The position numbers and the translations under genes were made by a program. A stretch of DNA of 18,021 bases from assembly GCA_011391835.1 (NCBI GenBank), contig JAABPS010000013.1:1-18021 (forward strand). Direction: 5' to 3'. The DNA is from Desulfobacteraceae bacterium (GTDB taxonomy: Bacteria; Desulfobacterota; Desulfobacteria; Desulfobacterales; JAABPS01). This document shows positions 7,668-15,630 of the stretch, piece after piece (the stretch's first letter is position 1; each line of letters opens with the position of its first letter). The notes beneath the pieces were generated by a model. That model was given only the letters and a program-made list of their open reading frames with translations. It did no database searches and was not told the origin of the DNA.

Positions 7668-7728
7668 ATATATACATTGCGGTTAAGAAGTGAGATCCAT
7701 TAACCCATTCATATTGGAGCATGCGGAC

Positions 7729-8808
7729 ATGTCTTTTCAGGCAAAAAGGAAAAAAACAAGGCAGATCATGGTTGGCAACGTAAAAGTCGGCGGCAGGGCG
7801 GATATATCTGTCCAATCCATGACAAACACCGTTACCCAGGATATATCTGCGACTGTACGCCAGATCAGGCGATTGGAAGCTGCAGGATGTGAAATCGTCA
7901 GGCTGGCTATTCCAGATGAAGAGGCTGCGCTGGCCATTTCAACCATTAAGAAAAAGATATCCATTCCTGTGATTGCTGATGTGCATTTTGACTACCGCCT
8001 GGCCATTTCTGCAGCCAAAGCAGGCGCGGATTGCTTGCGAATAAATCCCGGCAATATCCGGGGCAGGGAAAAGGTTAAAAAAGTCGTGGAGTGCGCCAGA
8101 GACATGAGCATTCCCATACGGATCGGGGTAAATTCCGGATCTCTTGAAAAAGACCTGTTGAAAGAACATGGGGGCCCGACTCCGGAAGCAATGGTTGAAA
8201 GCGCTGTGCGGCATATTGAATTTATACGGTCTCTGGATTTTCACCTGATAAAGATTTCAATTAAAGCTTCTGATGTGATTCGAACAGTTATAGCTTACCG
8301 GCTGCTTTCTTCAAAGACTGATCTCCCGCTGCATGTGGGCGTTACGGAAGCGGGTCCTCTTTATCCGGGGATTGTGAAGTCCTCGCTGGGTATTGGTATT
8401 CTGCTTGCTGATGGCATTGGCGATACCTTGCGTGTTTCGCTGACACGGGACCCTGTTGAAGAAGTAAGAGTTGGGTACGAAATTTTAAGCGCCCTGAATA
8501 TACGGAAACGCGGCCCGGAAATTATCGCATGTCCTACGTGCGGGAGGACAAATATCAACCTGTTTAAAACTGTGGAAAAGGTGGAAAAGGAACTTATCTC
8601 AAAAAAAATACCCATAAAAATTGCCATCATGGGATGTGTTGTAAACGGGCCAGGGGAAGCGCGGGAAGCGGATATTGGCATCGCAGGCGGGGATGGAATG
8701 GGGATTCTTTTTAAAAAAGGAAAGGTTGTAAAAAAAGTTCCAGAGGAAAAACTTGTCGAGGTTTTATTGGACGAAATAAAAAGATATGAAAAGGCCGACA
8801 GACCGTAA
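7729..8808 (+). CDS. ispG: 4-hydroxy-3-methylbut-2-enyl-diphosphate synthase (flavodoxin/ferredoxin)
   Basis: 359 residues, normal for bacterial IspG (GcpE). It catalyses the reductive ring opening of MEcPP to HMBPP in the MEP isoprenoid pathway. An N-terminal TIM-barrel domain opens with VGGRADISVQSMTNT and contains the conserved RINPGN and RIGVNSGSLE segments. The C-terminal iron-sulfur domain holds the cluster ligands C268 and C271 (CPTC), C303 and E310 (GCVVNGPGEA). I chose ATG 7729 because GGAG (7716-7719) precedes it at nine bases. An in-frame GTG at 7690 would add 13 atypical residues with no ribosome site. It is first in a run with proS and a RelA/SpoT gene. Confidence 0.96.
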   Translation: MSFQAKRKKTRQIMVGNVKVGGRADISVQSMTNTVTQDISATVRQIRRLEAAGCEIVRLAIPDEEAALAISTIKKKISIPVIADVHFDYRLAISAAKAGADCLRINPGNIRGREKVKKVVECARDMSIPIRIGVNSGSLEKDLLKEHGGPTPEAMVESAVRHIEFIRSLDFHLIKISIKASDVIRTVIAYRLLSSKTDLPLHVGVTEAGPLYPGIVKSSLGIGILLADGIGDTLRVSLTRDPVEEVRVGYEILSALNIRKRGPEIIACPTCGRTNINLFKTVEKVEKELISKKIPIKIAIMGCVVNGPGEAREADIGIAGGDGMGILFKKGKVVKKVPEEKLVEVLLDEIKRYEKADRP

Positions 8809-8812
8809 GAAG

Positions 8813-8831
8813 GTTTGTATTGGTTACAAAC
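8813..8831 (+). promoter_or_regulatory. Small hairpin between ispG and proS
   Basis: GTTTGTA (8813-8819) and TACAAAC (8825-8831) form a perfect 7-bp stem with a 5-base loop, between the ispG stop and the proS ribosome site. There is no T-run, so it is not a convincing terminator. It might protect or cleave the transcript. Low confidence in any function. Confidence 0.25.
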
Positions 8832-8854
8832 AGAATTATTAACAAAAGGTGAAT

Positions 8855-10375
8855 ATGGGAAAACAGACTAAGACTGCGATTTCTCCAACGCGGAGCGAGG
8901 ATTACCCGGAATGGTATCAACAGGTGGTAAAGGCATCGGATATAGCAGAAAATTCACCGGTCAGAGGCTGTATGGTGATAAAACCGTGGGGGTATGCCCT
9001 GTGGGAAAATATAAAACATGAACTGGATGCGTTGTTTAAGGAGACAGGGGTTAAAAATGCCTATTTCCCTTTATTTATTCCATTGAGCTTTTTTAACAAA
9101 GAGGCAGAGCATGTTGAGGGTTTTGCAAAAGAGTGCGCGGTTGTTACGCATCATCGGCTTGAGCAAAGCGCTGATTCGGGGCTGGTTCCAGCAGGGCCGC
9201 TTAGTGAACCACTTGTTGTCAGGCCCACTTCGGAAACAATTATCGGAGAATCATTTTCAAAATGGGTGAGCAGTTACAGGGATTTGCCGGTTCTGATCAA
9301 TCAGTGGGCAAATGTGGTTCGATGGGAGATGCGAACGCGGATATTTCTGCGCACCAGCGAGTTTCTCTGGCAGGAAGGGCATACAGCGCATGCAACGGAA
9401 AATGAAGCCATTGAACGAACGCATATGATGCTGGATGTATATGCAAAATTTGCAGAAGAGTATATGGCCATGCCTGTCATCAAAGGGAGGAAAAGTCCTA
9501 TGGAAAGATTTCCGGGGGCAGTGGATACGCTGTGTATTGAAGCAATGATGCAGGACAGAAAGGCGCTGCAATCCGGGACATCTCATTTTCTTGGCCAGAA
9601 TTTTGCCAAATCATCTAATATTAAGTTTCAATCCGCTGATGAGAAGGAAATATATGCGTGGACAACTTCCTGGGGGGTATCCACACGGCTTATCGGCGGG
9701 CTGATTATGATACACGGAGATGATGATGGCCTTATTCTGCCGCCGCGAATAGCATCCTCCCATGTGGTTCTCATGCCGATTATTCGAAAACCTGAAGACA
9801 GGGAAAAGGTGATGACTTATGTAAATAGCCTGGCCAGAGATCTCAGGGATGTATCGTATCATTCCAGAAAAATTGAAGTTGAAATAGATGACCGGGATAT
9901 GGGCGGCGCACGAGGATGGGACTGGATCAAAAAGGGAATACCTATCCGCGTTGAGATAGGCCCGCGAGATATTGATAATGATTCAGTATGTGCGGCAAGA
10001 AGAGATAAGAGTCATTCAGAGAAGGCATTCATCAAAAGAGATCAGTTCATAAAGGAGATGCCGGCCATGCTTGATGACATACAAAGAAATTTATTTCACA
10101 GAGCTTCAGACTTTGCGAAGCACCATACGGTGTCCGTTGATGAGAAAGAAGCATTTAACATGTTTTTTACACCTGAAGATAAGGACAAGCCGGAAATTCA
10201 TGGCGGTTTTGTTCTGGCGCACTGGTGCGGCTCCAGCAAATGCGAATTGAAAATTAAAGACGATTTCAGTGTTACGATCCGTTGTATTCCATTTGAAAAC
10301 GAAAAAGATAAGGGCAATTGTATCTGCTGCGGGGAGAAAAGCAATCAACGGGTGGTCTTTGCAAAGGCATATTAG
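8855..10375 (+). CDS. proS: Prolyl-tRNA synthetase, archaeal/eukaryotic type (ProS3)
   Basis: 506 residues of the short ProRS type without the bacterial editing insertion; the usual bacterial ProRS is about 570. It charges tRNA-Pro with proline. Class II features are visible: motif 2 around VVRWEMRTRIFLRTSEFLWQEGHTAH and motif 3 around GGLIMIHGDDDGLILPPRIA. The C-terminal zinc-binding part has cysteines in WCGSSKC and CICCG. The chain ends in a tyrosine (AKAY), as archaeal-type enzymes do. AAAGG (8845-8849) supports ATG 8855; the in-frame GTG at 8849 overlaps that site. It lies 46 bases after ispG and 46 bases before the RelA/SpoT gene. Confidence 0.95.
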   Translation: MGKQTKTAISPTRSEDYPEWYQQVVKASDIAENSPVRGCMVIKPWGYALWENIKHELDALFKETGVKNAYFPLFIPLSFFNKEAEHVEGFAKECAVVTHHRLEQSADSGLVPAGPLSEPLVVRPTSETIIGESFSKWVSSYRDLPVLINQWANVVRWEMRTRIFLRTSEFLWQEGHTAHATENEAIERTHMMLDVYAKFAEEYMAMPVIKGRKSPMERFPGAVDTLCIEAMMQDRKALQSGTSHFLGQNFAKSSNIKFQSADEKEIYAWTTSWGVSTRLIGGLIMIHGDDDGLILPPRIASSHVVLMPIIRKPEDREKVMTYVNSLARDLRDVSYHSRKIEVEIDDRDMGGARGWDWIKKGIPIRVEIGPRDIDNDSVCAARRDKSHSEKAFIKRDQFIKEMPAMLDDIQRNLFHRASDFAKHHTVSVDEKEAFNMFFTPEDKDKPEIHGGFVLAHWCGSSKCELKIKDDFSVTIRCIPFENEKDKGNCICCGEKSNQRVVFAKAY

Positions 10376-10421
10376 GCGATGATGGTTTTTGGCTGGAAGA
10401 CTTTAAAAGAAGAAAATACGA

Positions 10422-12566
10422 ATGATACGAATCAGTGATATCATCGATAAAGTTACGGAAAATAATCCCGACGCTGATGTGGATATAATTGATCGCGCAT
10501 ATATCTATTCTGCACGGGTTCATGACGGGCAGGTGCGGCTGTCGGGTGAACCCTATTTGTCTCATCCGCTTGAGGTCGCGGGAATACTGGCGGACATGAA
10601 TCTTGATATGGTGAGTGTCGCGGCGGCGCTGCTGCATGATGTCCTTGAAGATACAAAAGCAACACCATCTGAAATCAAGGAAATGTTTGGCGAAGATGTT
10701 ATGAATATTGTGTCGGGTGTGACCAAACTCGGCAAGCTTTCTTTTAGAAATTCACAGGAGCGTTATGCGGAAAGTATCCGGAAGATGCTTCTGGCCATGG
10801 CAGATGATATTCGTGTGATACTTATCAAACTGGCTGACCGGCTTCACAATATGAGGACATTGAAGTTCCACACGGATCAAAAAAGAATTGAGATCGCTCA
10901 GGAGACACTTGATATCTATGCGCCCATATCCGCGCGGCTGGGCATATACTGGATGAAAAATGAATTTGAAGATACATCCTTTATGTATCTTCAGCCGGAA
11001 GAATACTTAAAGATTAAAGCCCTGGTCAATAAAGACAAAGATGAACGCGAAAAGTATATTGAAACGGTAAAAAACTACATTAAGAATAAAATGGATGAAT
11101 ATCATCTGAACTGTGAAGTTCTGGGCAGGTATAAATATTTTTACAGCATTTATCAAAAGATGGCCAAACAGAATCTCACGTTTGATGATATCTATGATGT
11201 CATCGCATTTCGAATAATTCTTGATACCATCCCCCAATGCTACGAAGCCCTTGGTTTGATACATGCCCTGTGGAAGCCCATTTCAAAGAAGTTTAAAGAT
11301 TATATCGGAATTCCCAAGCCCAATATGTACCGGTCTCTGCATACATCCGTTATTGGCCCTTTTGGCGAGCGGATGGAAATACAGATCAGAACCAAAGAGA
11401 TGGATCGGGTTGCCAAATCAGGCATCGCCGCGCACTGGAGCTACAAGGAAGGGAAACGGATTGATGAGAATATAAGCAAGAAATTTTCCTGGATTCAAAA
11501 CCTGGTGGAAAACCAGAAAGAGTTCAAGCATCCGGACGAATTTCTGGAAAATGTCCGCATTGATCTTTTTGCGGATGAAGTCTATGTGTTTACGCCTCGC
11601 GGCGATATACGGTCTCTGCCCAGCGGCGCCACACCCGTTGATTTTGCCTATTCAATTCATTCTGAAGTGGGAAATCAATGCACGGGGGCCAAAGTGAATG
11701 GCAGTATGGTGCATTTGAATTACAGATTAAAAACAGGTGATACGATTGAGATCATCACTTCAAAAAATCATCATCCGAGTAAGGATTGGTTGAAATTTGT
11801 CAAAACAGTAAAAGCCCGTTCACGAATACGGCAATGGATTAAAACCCAGGAAAAGGATCGGAGTCTCACGCTTGGGCGAGAGATGTGCGAAAAGACATTT
11901 CGAAAAAACAACCTGAATTTTAATACGCTCTTAAAAGCCGGACAGACGGAAAAGGTGGCAGAGCATTTTGGTTTCAAGACAGTCGATGATCTGCTTGCCA
12001 GTGTCGGATATGGAAAAATAACGCCACTGCAGATCGTTGGTAGAATTATTCCGAAACCAAAAGTAGAAGTTGAAGAAGAGACACTTTTAAATAAGATCCT
12101 TGGCCGGGTTAGAAAAAAGAGACCGGGGTCTGGCGTTGTTGTCAAGGGGGTTGATGATATACTGATAAAGTTTGGAAAGTGCTGCCAGCCGGTTCCCGGC
12201 GATTCAATCACGGGTTATATTACACAGGGGTTTGGTGTTACGGTGCATCGAACACGCTGCGTCAATGCCTTAAGAATGAACCCTGAACGGCAAATTGAGG
12301 TTGAGTGGAACAAGGATATCGCGGAGACATATTCGGTTAAGATTCAAGTTACGTCATTTGACCGTGTTGGTTTGCTTGCGGATATTACATCGGTTATCAG
12401 CAGAAATGAGGCCAATATCGTGGGGGTAAATACGAAAACCCTTGACAACAAAACCGTGGATGGGTGTTTTACGATTTCTGTCAAGGATACAGCACAGCTA
12501 AGAAAAATTATGTCCGATTTAAAAAAGATAAAGCTGGTTCATCATGTGCGGCGTCTGGACGGATAA
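10422..12566 (+). CDS. relA/spoT: RelA/SpoT-family (p)ppGpp synthetase/hydrolase
   Basis: 714 residues with the full long-RSH layout. An HD hydrolase domain (about 26-150) has H48, the HDVLED motif at 72-77 and LADRLHNMRTL. The synthetase domain (about 230-345) includes RYKYFYSIYQKM and YRSLHTSVIGP. A TGS domain begins near residue 385 (VFTPRGDIRSLPSGATPVDFAY), and a C-terminal ACT domain (about 645-714) begins at KIQVTSFDRVGLLADI. The intact HD motif and the basic KFKD at 290-293, in place of the RelA-type acidic motif, indicate a bifunctional enzyme that both makes and degrades (p)ppGpp. RxKD is the usual sequence there, so the first K is a mild variant. It converges on the flavodoxin gene with 13 bases between. 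Confidence 0.95.
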   Translation: MIRISDIIDKVTENNPDADVDIIDRAYIYSARVHDGQVRLSGEPYLSHPLEVAGILADMNLDMVSVAAALLHDVLEDTKATPSEIKEMFGEDVMNIVSGVTKLGKLSFRNSQERYAESIRKMLLAMADDIRVILIKLADRLHNMRTLKFHTDQKRIEIAQETLDIYAPISARLGIYWMKNEFEDTSFMYLQPEEYLKIKALVNKDKDEREKYIETVKNYIKNKMDEYHLNCEVLGRYKYFYSIYQKMAKQNLTFDDIYDVIAFRIILDTIPQCYEALGLIHALWKPISKKFKDYIGIPKPNMYRSLHTSVIGPFGERMEIQIRTKEMDRVAKSGIAAHWSYKEGKRIDENISKKFSWIQNLVENQKEFKHPDEFLENVRIDLFADEVYVFTPRGDIRSLPSGATPVDFAYSIHSEVGNQCTGAKVNGSMVHLNYRLKTGDTIEIITSKNHHPSKDWLKFVKTVKARSRIRQWIKTQEKDRSLTLGREMCEKTFRKNNLNFNTLLKAGQTEKVAEHFGFKTVDDLLASVGYGKITPLQIVGRIIPKPKVEVEEETLLNKILGRVRKKRPGSGVVVKGVDDILIKFGKCCQPVPGDSITGYITQGFGVTVHRTRCVNALRMNPERQIEVEWNKDIAETYSVKIQVTSFDRVGLLADITSVISRNEANIVGVNTKTLDNKTVDGCFTISVKDTAQLRKIMSDLKKIKLVHHVRRLDG

Positions 12567-12579
12567 AGACGTTATCGCA

Positions 12580-13212
12580 TTATTCCATACGGGCTATCAG
12601 TGCTGTCCGATTAATTGCTAACCACTTCATGCTATCCAAAATTTCTTTCCCAAAGGCTAAGCAACCGGCCCGTTTAAGGTCATCATAATCTTCCATCTTC
12701 GCCTGTTTCATCAGTTCAAGAGTTTCTCTATCCAATAAGCCTTGCGTTATTCTCCCGTTAAACACTTTTCCCGGGACATTGCTGACTTCGCAGAATTGTG
12801 CCAATTGTTTATCAATATACATTTCTTTTTGTTGAGGCCCTGCAGGCCGCCGGTTATTCCCACATACTGCATAAAGCCCTCGAATCTTTCCTTTTAAAAG
12901 ACCTTTGTTCTCTTCAATGTACTTTCGCATCGAGGAGTTGATTCTGGCTGATCGGATGGAACCACCGATGATGATGTGGTCAAATCTCTTTAGATCAGGG
13001 TTTTCACGTATGTCGAATACATCTGCAATTCCGCCCATGCCCTCGGAAATCCATATTCCTGCGTCACGGGAAGAGCCACACCAGGTATGATAAAGCACAG
13101 CCCATTTTTTGCCGGATGGATTCGGATACAGCTTAAGAGCCCAGGCGTTGTCTGCCAAGGCCATAGTGCCGATTCCCGTCACTCCCAATTTTAGAAATGT
13201 TCGTCTTTCCAT
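12580..13212 (-). CDS. Tat-exported flavodoxin-like protein (HemG/Flavodoxin_5-like)
   Basis: 210 residues. The N-terminus has a twin-arginine signal, RRTFLK at residues 3-8, then a hydrophobic stretch and a likely cleavage site after NAWA (about residue 25). The mature part looks like a flavodoxin fold: WAVLYHTWCGSSRDAG stands where the FMN phosphate loop should be, followed by HIIIGGSIRSARINSSMRKYIEEN, similar to HemG-like flavodoxin domains. A periplasmic FMN or redox role is inferred. AAGG six bases before the start supports the ATG ending at 13212. It lies downstream of nrfHA on the same strand after a 209-base gap, so it may be an accessory to that system or an independent gene. It converges tightly on relA/spoT. 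Confidence 0.8.
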   Translation of the reverse strand: MERRTFLKLGVTGIGTMALADNAWALKLYPNPSGKKWAVLYHTWCGSSRDAGIWISEGMGGIADVFDIRENPDLKRFDHIIIGGSIRSARINSSMRKYIEENKGLLKGKIRGLYAVCGNNRRPAGPQQKEMYIDKQLAQFCEVSNVPGKVFNGRITQGLLDRETLELMKQAKMEDYDDLKRAGCLAFGKEILDSMKWLAINRTALIARME

Positions 13213-13421
13213 AATCTACCTTCTCCTATGTTTTAAATTATGAGGCAGCATCCTCGAGGTCTGCATAACGTCACTTCATGTGAGATCCCAGAATGGCTGG
13301 ATAGCCGGAACCGCACCGGGCACTGCATTTTGTTTTTCTCTGCGGCGGTGTAACATATCGTAAGGTTTTTTGGGAGATAAAATACGCATGCAGGCTCAGA
13401 CACGCTCCCATTGATATCCAT
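13213..13421 (-). other. Gap between nrfA and the flavodoxin-like gene
   Basis: 209 bases with no convincing coding sequence. On the - strand there are only short weak inverted repeats (for example GAGG/CCTC just upstream of the flavodoxin leader). I see no strong terminator or promoter, so read-through from nrfA is possible. Confidence 0.4.
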
Positions 13422-14858
13422 TTACTTTTTGATATTCCTCCAATTGACAGCAGCCACTTGACCCTGGCGTGCATAGTCAACAGCCTCTCCGAGGATCCGG
13501 GCCGCTTCCTGGGGTGCGTGAAATCCCATAGAATTTTCTGCGGCGACAAAATCCGTTCTCCACTGGGCCTTCCGCTGAAAATCGCGGGCTTCTTTCAACT
13601 GGTCGTCGTCGGCCCCTTCTTTTATGGCCTTCTGAATAGCATCCAACAAATCCATGAGAGCCTTTCCGTTCCGTTGCAGCAGTTTATAATTCCTTTCCTG
13701 GATGGTATCCACGCGGGCCGCTATTTCCTGTTCCGAGAATTTGTGACAGGTCTGGCATGCCCGGCTGATATTCAGAAGCGGGCTTCGCACCCAGTGGTCA
13801 GAAACCTTGGCGGCGCCGTCCCGCATATAGGGCATATGGCAATCCGCGCATGAGACCCCGCTTCGGGCATGAATCCCCTGGCTCCACAATTCGAATTCCG
13901 GATGCTGGGCCTTCAGCACCTTAGCGCCGGATTCCTGATGCGCGAAATCAAAGAAAGGCGTGCCGTCCGGAAAAACGGATTCATTCCAGAAGGCTTCCAC
14001 GTCTTCAACCTTCAAGCCATTCCCCCAGGGGAAGACAAGCGGTTGTTTGCTTGAGCAATAATATTCCACATGGCATTGCGCACATACCAGCGCGCGCATT
14101 TCAGTGCGGGAGGCTTCGATGTTCGGATTGTATTTCTGTTTTCGATTTCCCTGCCGCCAGAGATCCACGGATGGAAGTTGAGGAAGCACGGCGCTGGATT
14201 CAGCAAGACTCTGAATACCCGTAATAAACGCTGGACGGGTCACCCGGAGCTGCATGGTTTTTGGGTCATGACAATCCACGCAGGATACCGGGTGGGCATG
14301 TCCCATATCGTGGAGCATTTTATTCAGGTCCTGGTATGAATATTTGTAGGTCTCCTCCATTCCTTTTTTGGCATCCCCATTTCCGAGTTTCCGGTAAAGA
14401 GGCATGACGGAGGCATGGCAATGAAGACATGATCCTGTCTGGGGCTTGGTCTGTCGTAATGTCTTTTCCTGGTCCTCCAGCATGTACGCATGGCCCCGCC
14501 TGTCACGATAATCAATGGAGAAGGCATACCCAAGGAATATCCGTTTCAACCAGGGATCCCGTTCAATCTTCTCAGCAGGCAAGGCCTCAGACCCTCCGTG
14601 GCCTCCGAAACGGGTGCTTGTACGAATCACTGTTTTTTTATAGGAATCATATTCACGGGGCCAATTAATACCCCATTTTGCAGGGTCGGTGTCATCCTCG
14701 GTCACTTCCACCAGGCGGACATAGGGGTTCAGGCTTTCGCTTTTTCTCTCAAATATATTGACAAGCAGCCCTGTCACAAGCGCTGTGCCGATGGCCACGA
14801 TTACAATAATGACGATGTAATGCCAGATCTTTAATGGTTTTTTTAAAAGACGGATCAT
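13422..14858 (-). CDS. nrfA: Ammonia-forming cytochrome c nitrite reductase NrfA (CxxCH-type)
   Basis: 478 residues with five c-type heme sites: CLHCH (144-148), CVDCH (193-197), CAQCH (259-263), CADCH (337-341) and CQTCH (368-372). It reduces nitrite to ammonium with six electrons on the outer face of the membrane. Active-site residues align with E. coli NrfA: R135 (E. coli R106), Y266 in VEYY (Y216) and H319 in KAQHPE (H264). Calcium-site residues E265, K316 and Q318 are kept. The first heme has histidine where most NrfA proteins have lysine (CxxCK). An N-terminal hydrophobic helix (about 12-35) without a clear cleavage site suggests a membrane anchor. The ATG ending at 14858 overlaps the nrfH stop as ATGA, with GAGGGAG upstream, and excludes a longer in-frame extension. 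Confidence 0.93.
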   Translation of the reverse strand: MIRLLKKPLKIWHYIVIIVIVAIGTALVTGLLVNIFERKSESLNPYVRLVEVTEDDTDPAKWGINWPREYDSYKKTVIRTSTRFGGHGGSEALPAEKIERDPWLKRIFLGYAFSIDYRDRRGHAYMLEDQEKTLRQTKPQTGSCLHCHASVMPLYRKLGNGDAKKGMEETYKYSYQDLNKMLHDMGHAHPVSCVDCHDPKTMQLRVTRPAFITGIQSLAESSAVLPQLPSVDLWRQGNRKQKYNPNIEASRTEMRALVCAQCHVEYYCSSKQPLVFPWGNGLKVEDVEAFWNESVFPDGTPFFDFAHQESGAKVLKAQHPEFELWSQGIHARSGVSCADCHMPYMRDGAAKVSDHWVRSPLLNISRACQTCHKFSEQEIAARVDTIQERNYKLLQRNGKALMDLLDAIQKAIKEGADDDQLKEARDFQRKAQWRTDFVAAENSMGFHAPQEAARILGEAVDYARQGQVAAVNWRNIKK

Positions 14859-15352
14859 AGATTCTCCCTCATGTAAGAATTTTTGTTCATGCCCCCGAGT
14901 CCTGTCCTTTCGCCATGGCCCGTGCTCTGATGGCAATGAACACAACTGACTGTTTTTGTATCAATCTTCCCGACCATAGCAAGGTTTTGGACCATGGGTT
15001 CGTGGCAACGAATGCAGTTTTCCTGCAGGATATTGCCATTTTTTTCAGTAATCATGATGGGTTCGTGAAAATTCTGAAATGTGAAACCTCTGGAATGCCG
15101 CTGACCATTATCGGCCTTGGCAATATATTTACCGATAAAGCCGCTGGGCAGATGGCAGTCCACGCACCGTGCGGCTTTGTGATGGCTGGATTTCTGCCAT
15201 GAATCGAACTGGGGGCGCATGATATGGCAATTGGCGCAGACTCTTGGGTCTGTGCTGACGTACGAGAACCCTTCAGCGTACTGAAAGGTGTAAATGCCGA
15301 CCCCGATAAATATTCCAATAAAAATAGCTGTTAATATTCGTGTTATGGTCAT
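14855..15352 (-). CDS. nrfH: Tetraheme cytochrome c NrfH, quinol dehydrogenase subunit
   Basis: 165 residues of the NapC/NrfH family. One N-terminal membrane helix (about 6-25) is followed by four heme motifs: CANCH (39-43), CVDCH (63-67), CIRCH (113-117) and CVHCH (137-141). Met45 directly after the first motif (CANCHIM) matches the methionine heme ligand known from Desulfovibrio NrfH. NrfH anchors NrfA and passes electrons from menaquinol to it. The stop codon overlaps the nrfA start by four bases, which predicts translational coupling. The Shine-Dalgarno before the start is weak. A sigma70-like promoter lies just upstream. Length is typical. Confidence 0.94.
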   Translation of the reverse strand: MTITRILTAIFIGIFIGVGIYTFQYAEGFSYVSTDPRVCANCHIMRPQFDSWQKSSHHKAARCVDCHLPSGFIGKYIAKADNGQRHSRGFTFQNFHEPIMITEKNGNILQENCIRCHEPMVQNLAMVGKIDTKTVSCVHCHQSTGHGERTGLGGMNKNSYMRENL

Positions 15353-15379
15353 AAGGAACCAGAGACATATTTTGAAAAT

Positions 15380-15408
15380 TTTATACTCACTACAAGAACC
15401 TTTTTGAA
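15380..15408 (-). promoter_or_regulatory. Candidate promoter for nrfHA
   Basis: Read on the - strand, TTCAAA (15403-15408) is 17 bases from TATAAA (15380-15385), a plausible -35/-10 pair. It would start transcription about 20 bases before the nrfH ATG. No clear FNR, CRP or HcpR palindrome was seen around it. Confidence 0.4.
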
Positions 15409-15470
15409 TCGGGGATACACCCTAATTGAAGAATTGGTTGAACTGCTAAGAACCTGTTTTTTGAAACCGG
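15394..15470. repeat. Imperfect direct repeat in the nrfH/flavoprotein divergent region
   Basis: AAGAACCTTTTTGAATCGG (15394-15412) recurs as AAGAACCTGTTTTTTGAAACCGG (15448-15470), 54 bases apart from start to start, with small insertions. The first copy overlaps the candidate nrfH -35 box. It might be a paired operator, or simply a chance or residual duplication. The rest of the 278-base interval (15353-15630) holds no convincing gene. Confidence 0.3.
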
Positions 15471-15630
15471 AGCATAGAAAATCTGCCATTATACGTCAAG
15501 GAAAATTCAATCGAATGATGTTGAGGGGAAATACACTGGCAAAATTTACCTGTATCATTTTTTCCTATTGCGTGATTTCTTCCAATTGTGTAGGTGGTAT
15601 CAATCGATCTATAAAAAACAAGGAGGCAAT

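Noticed and set aside
7690..7728. GTG start for ispG giving 13 extra residues
   Set aside because: The extension does not look like IspG and lacks a ribosome site. ATG 7729 has GGAG at a suitable distance.
13233..13549. Two overlapping open frames on the - strand between nrfA and the flavodoxin gene
   Set aside because: One lies partly inside nrfA in another frame. Neither shows family features, and both lack good ribosome sites.
14859..14945. Longer nrfA start giving 29 extra residues
   Set aside because: It would overlap nrfH by over 80 bases and put a charged stretch before the membrane helix. The ATGA overlap with a good ribosome site is better.
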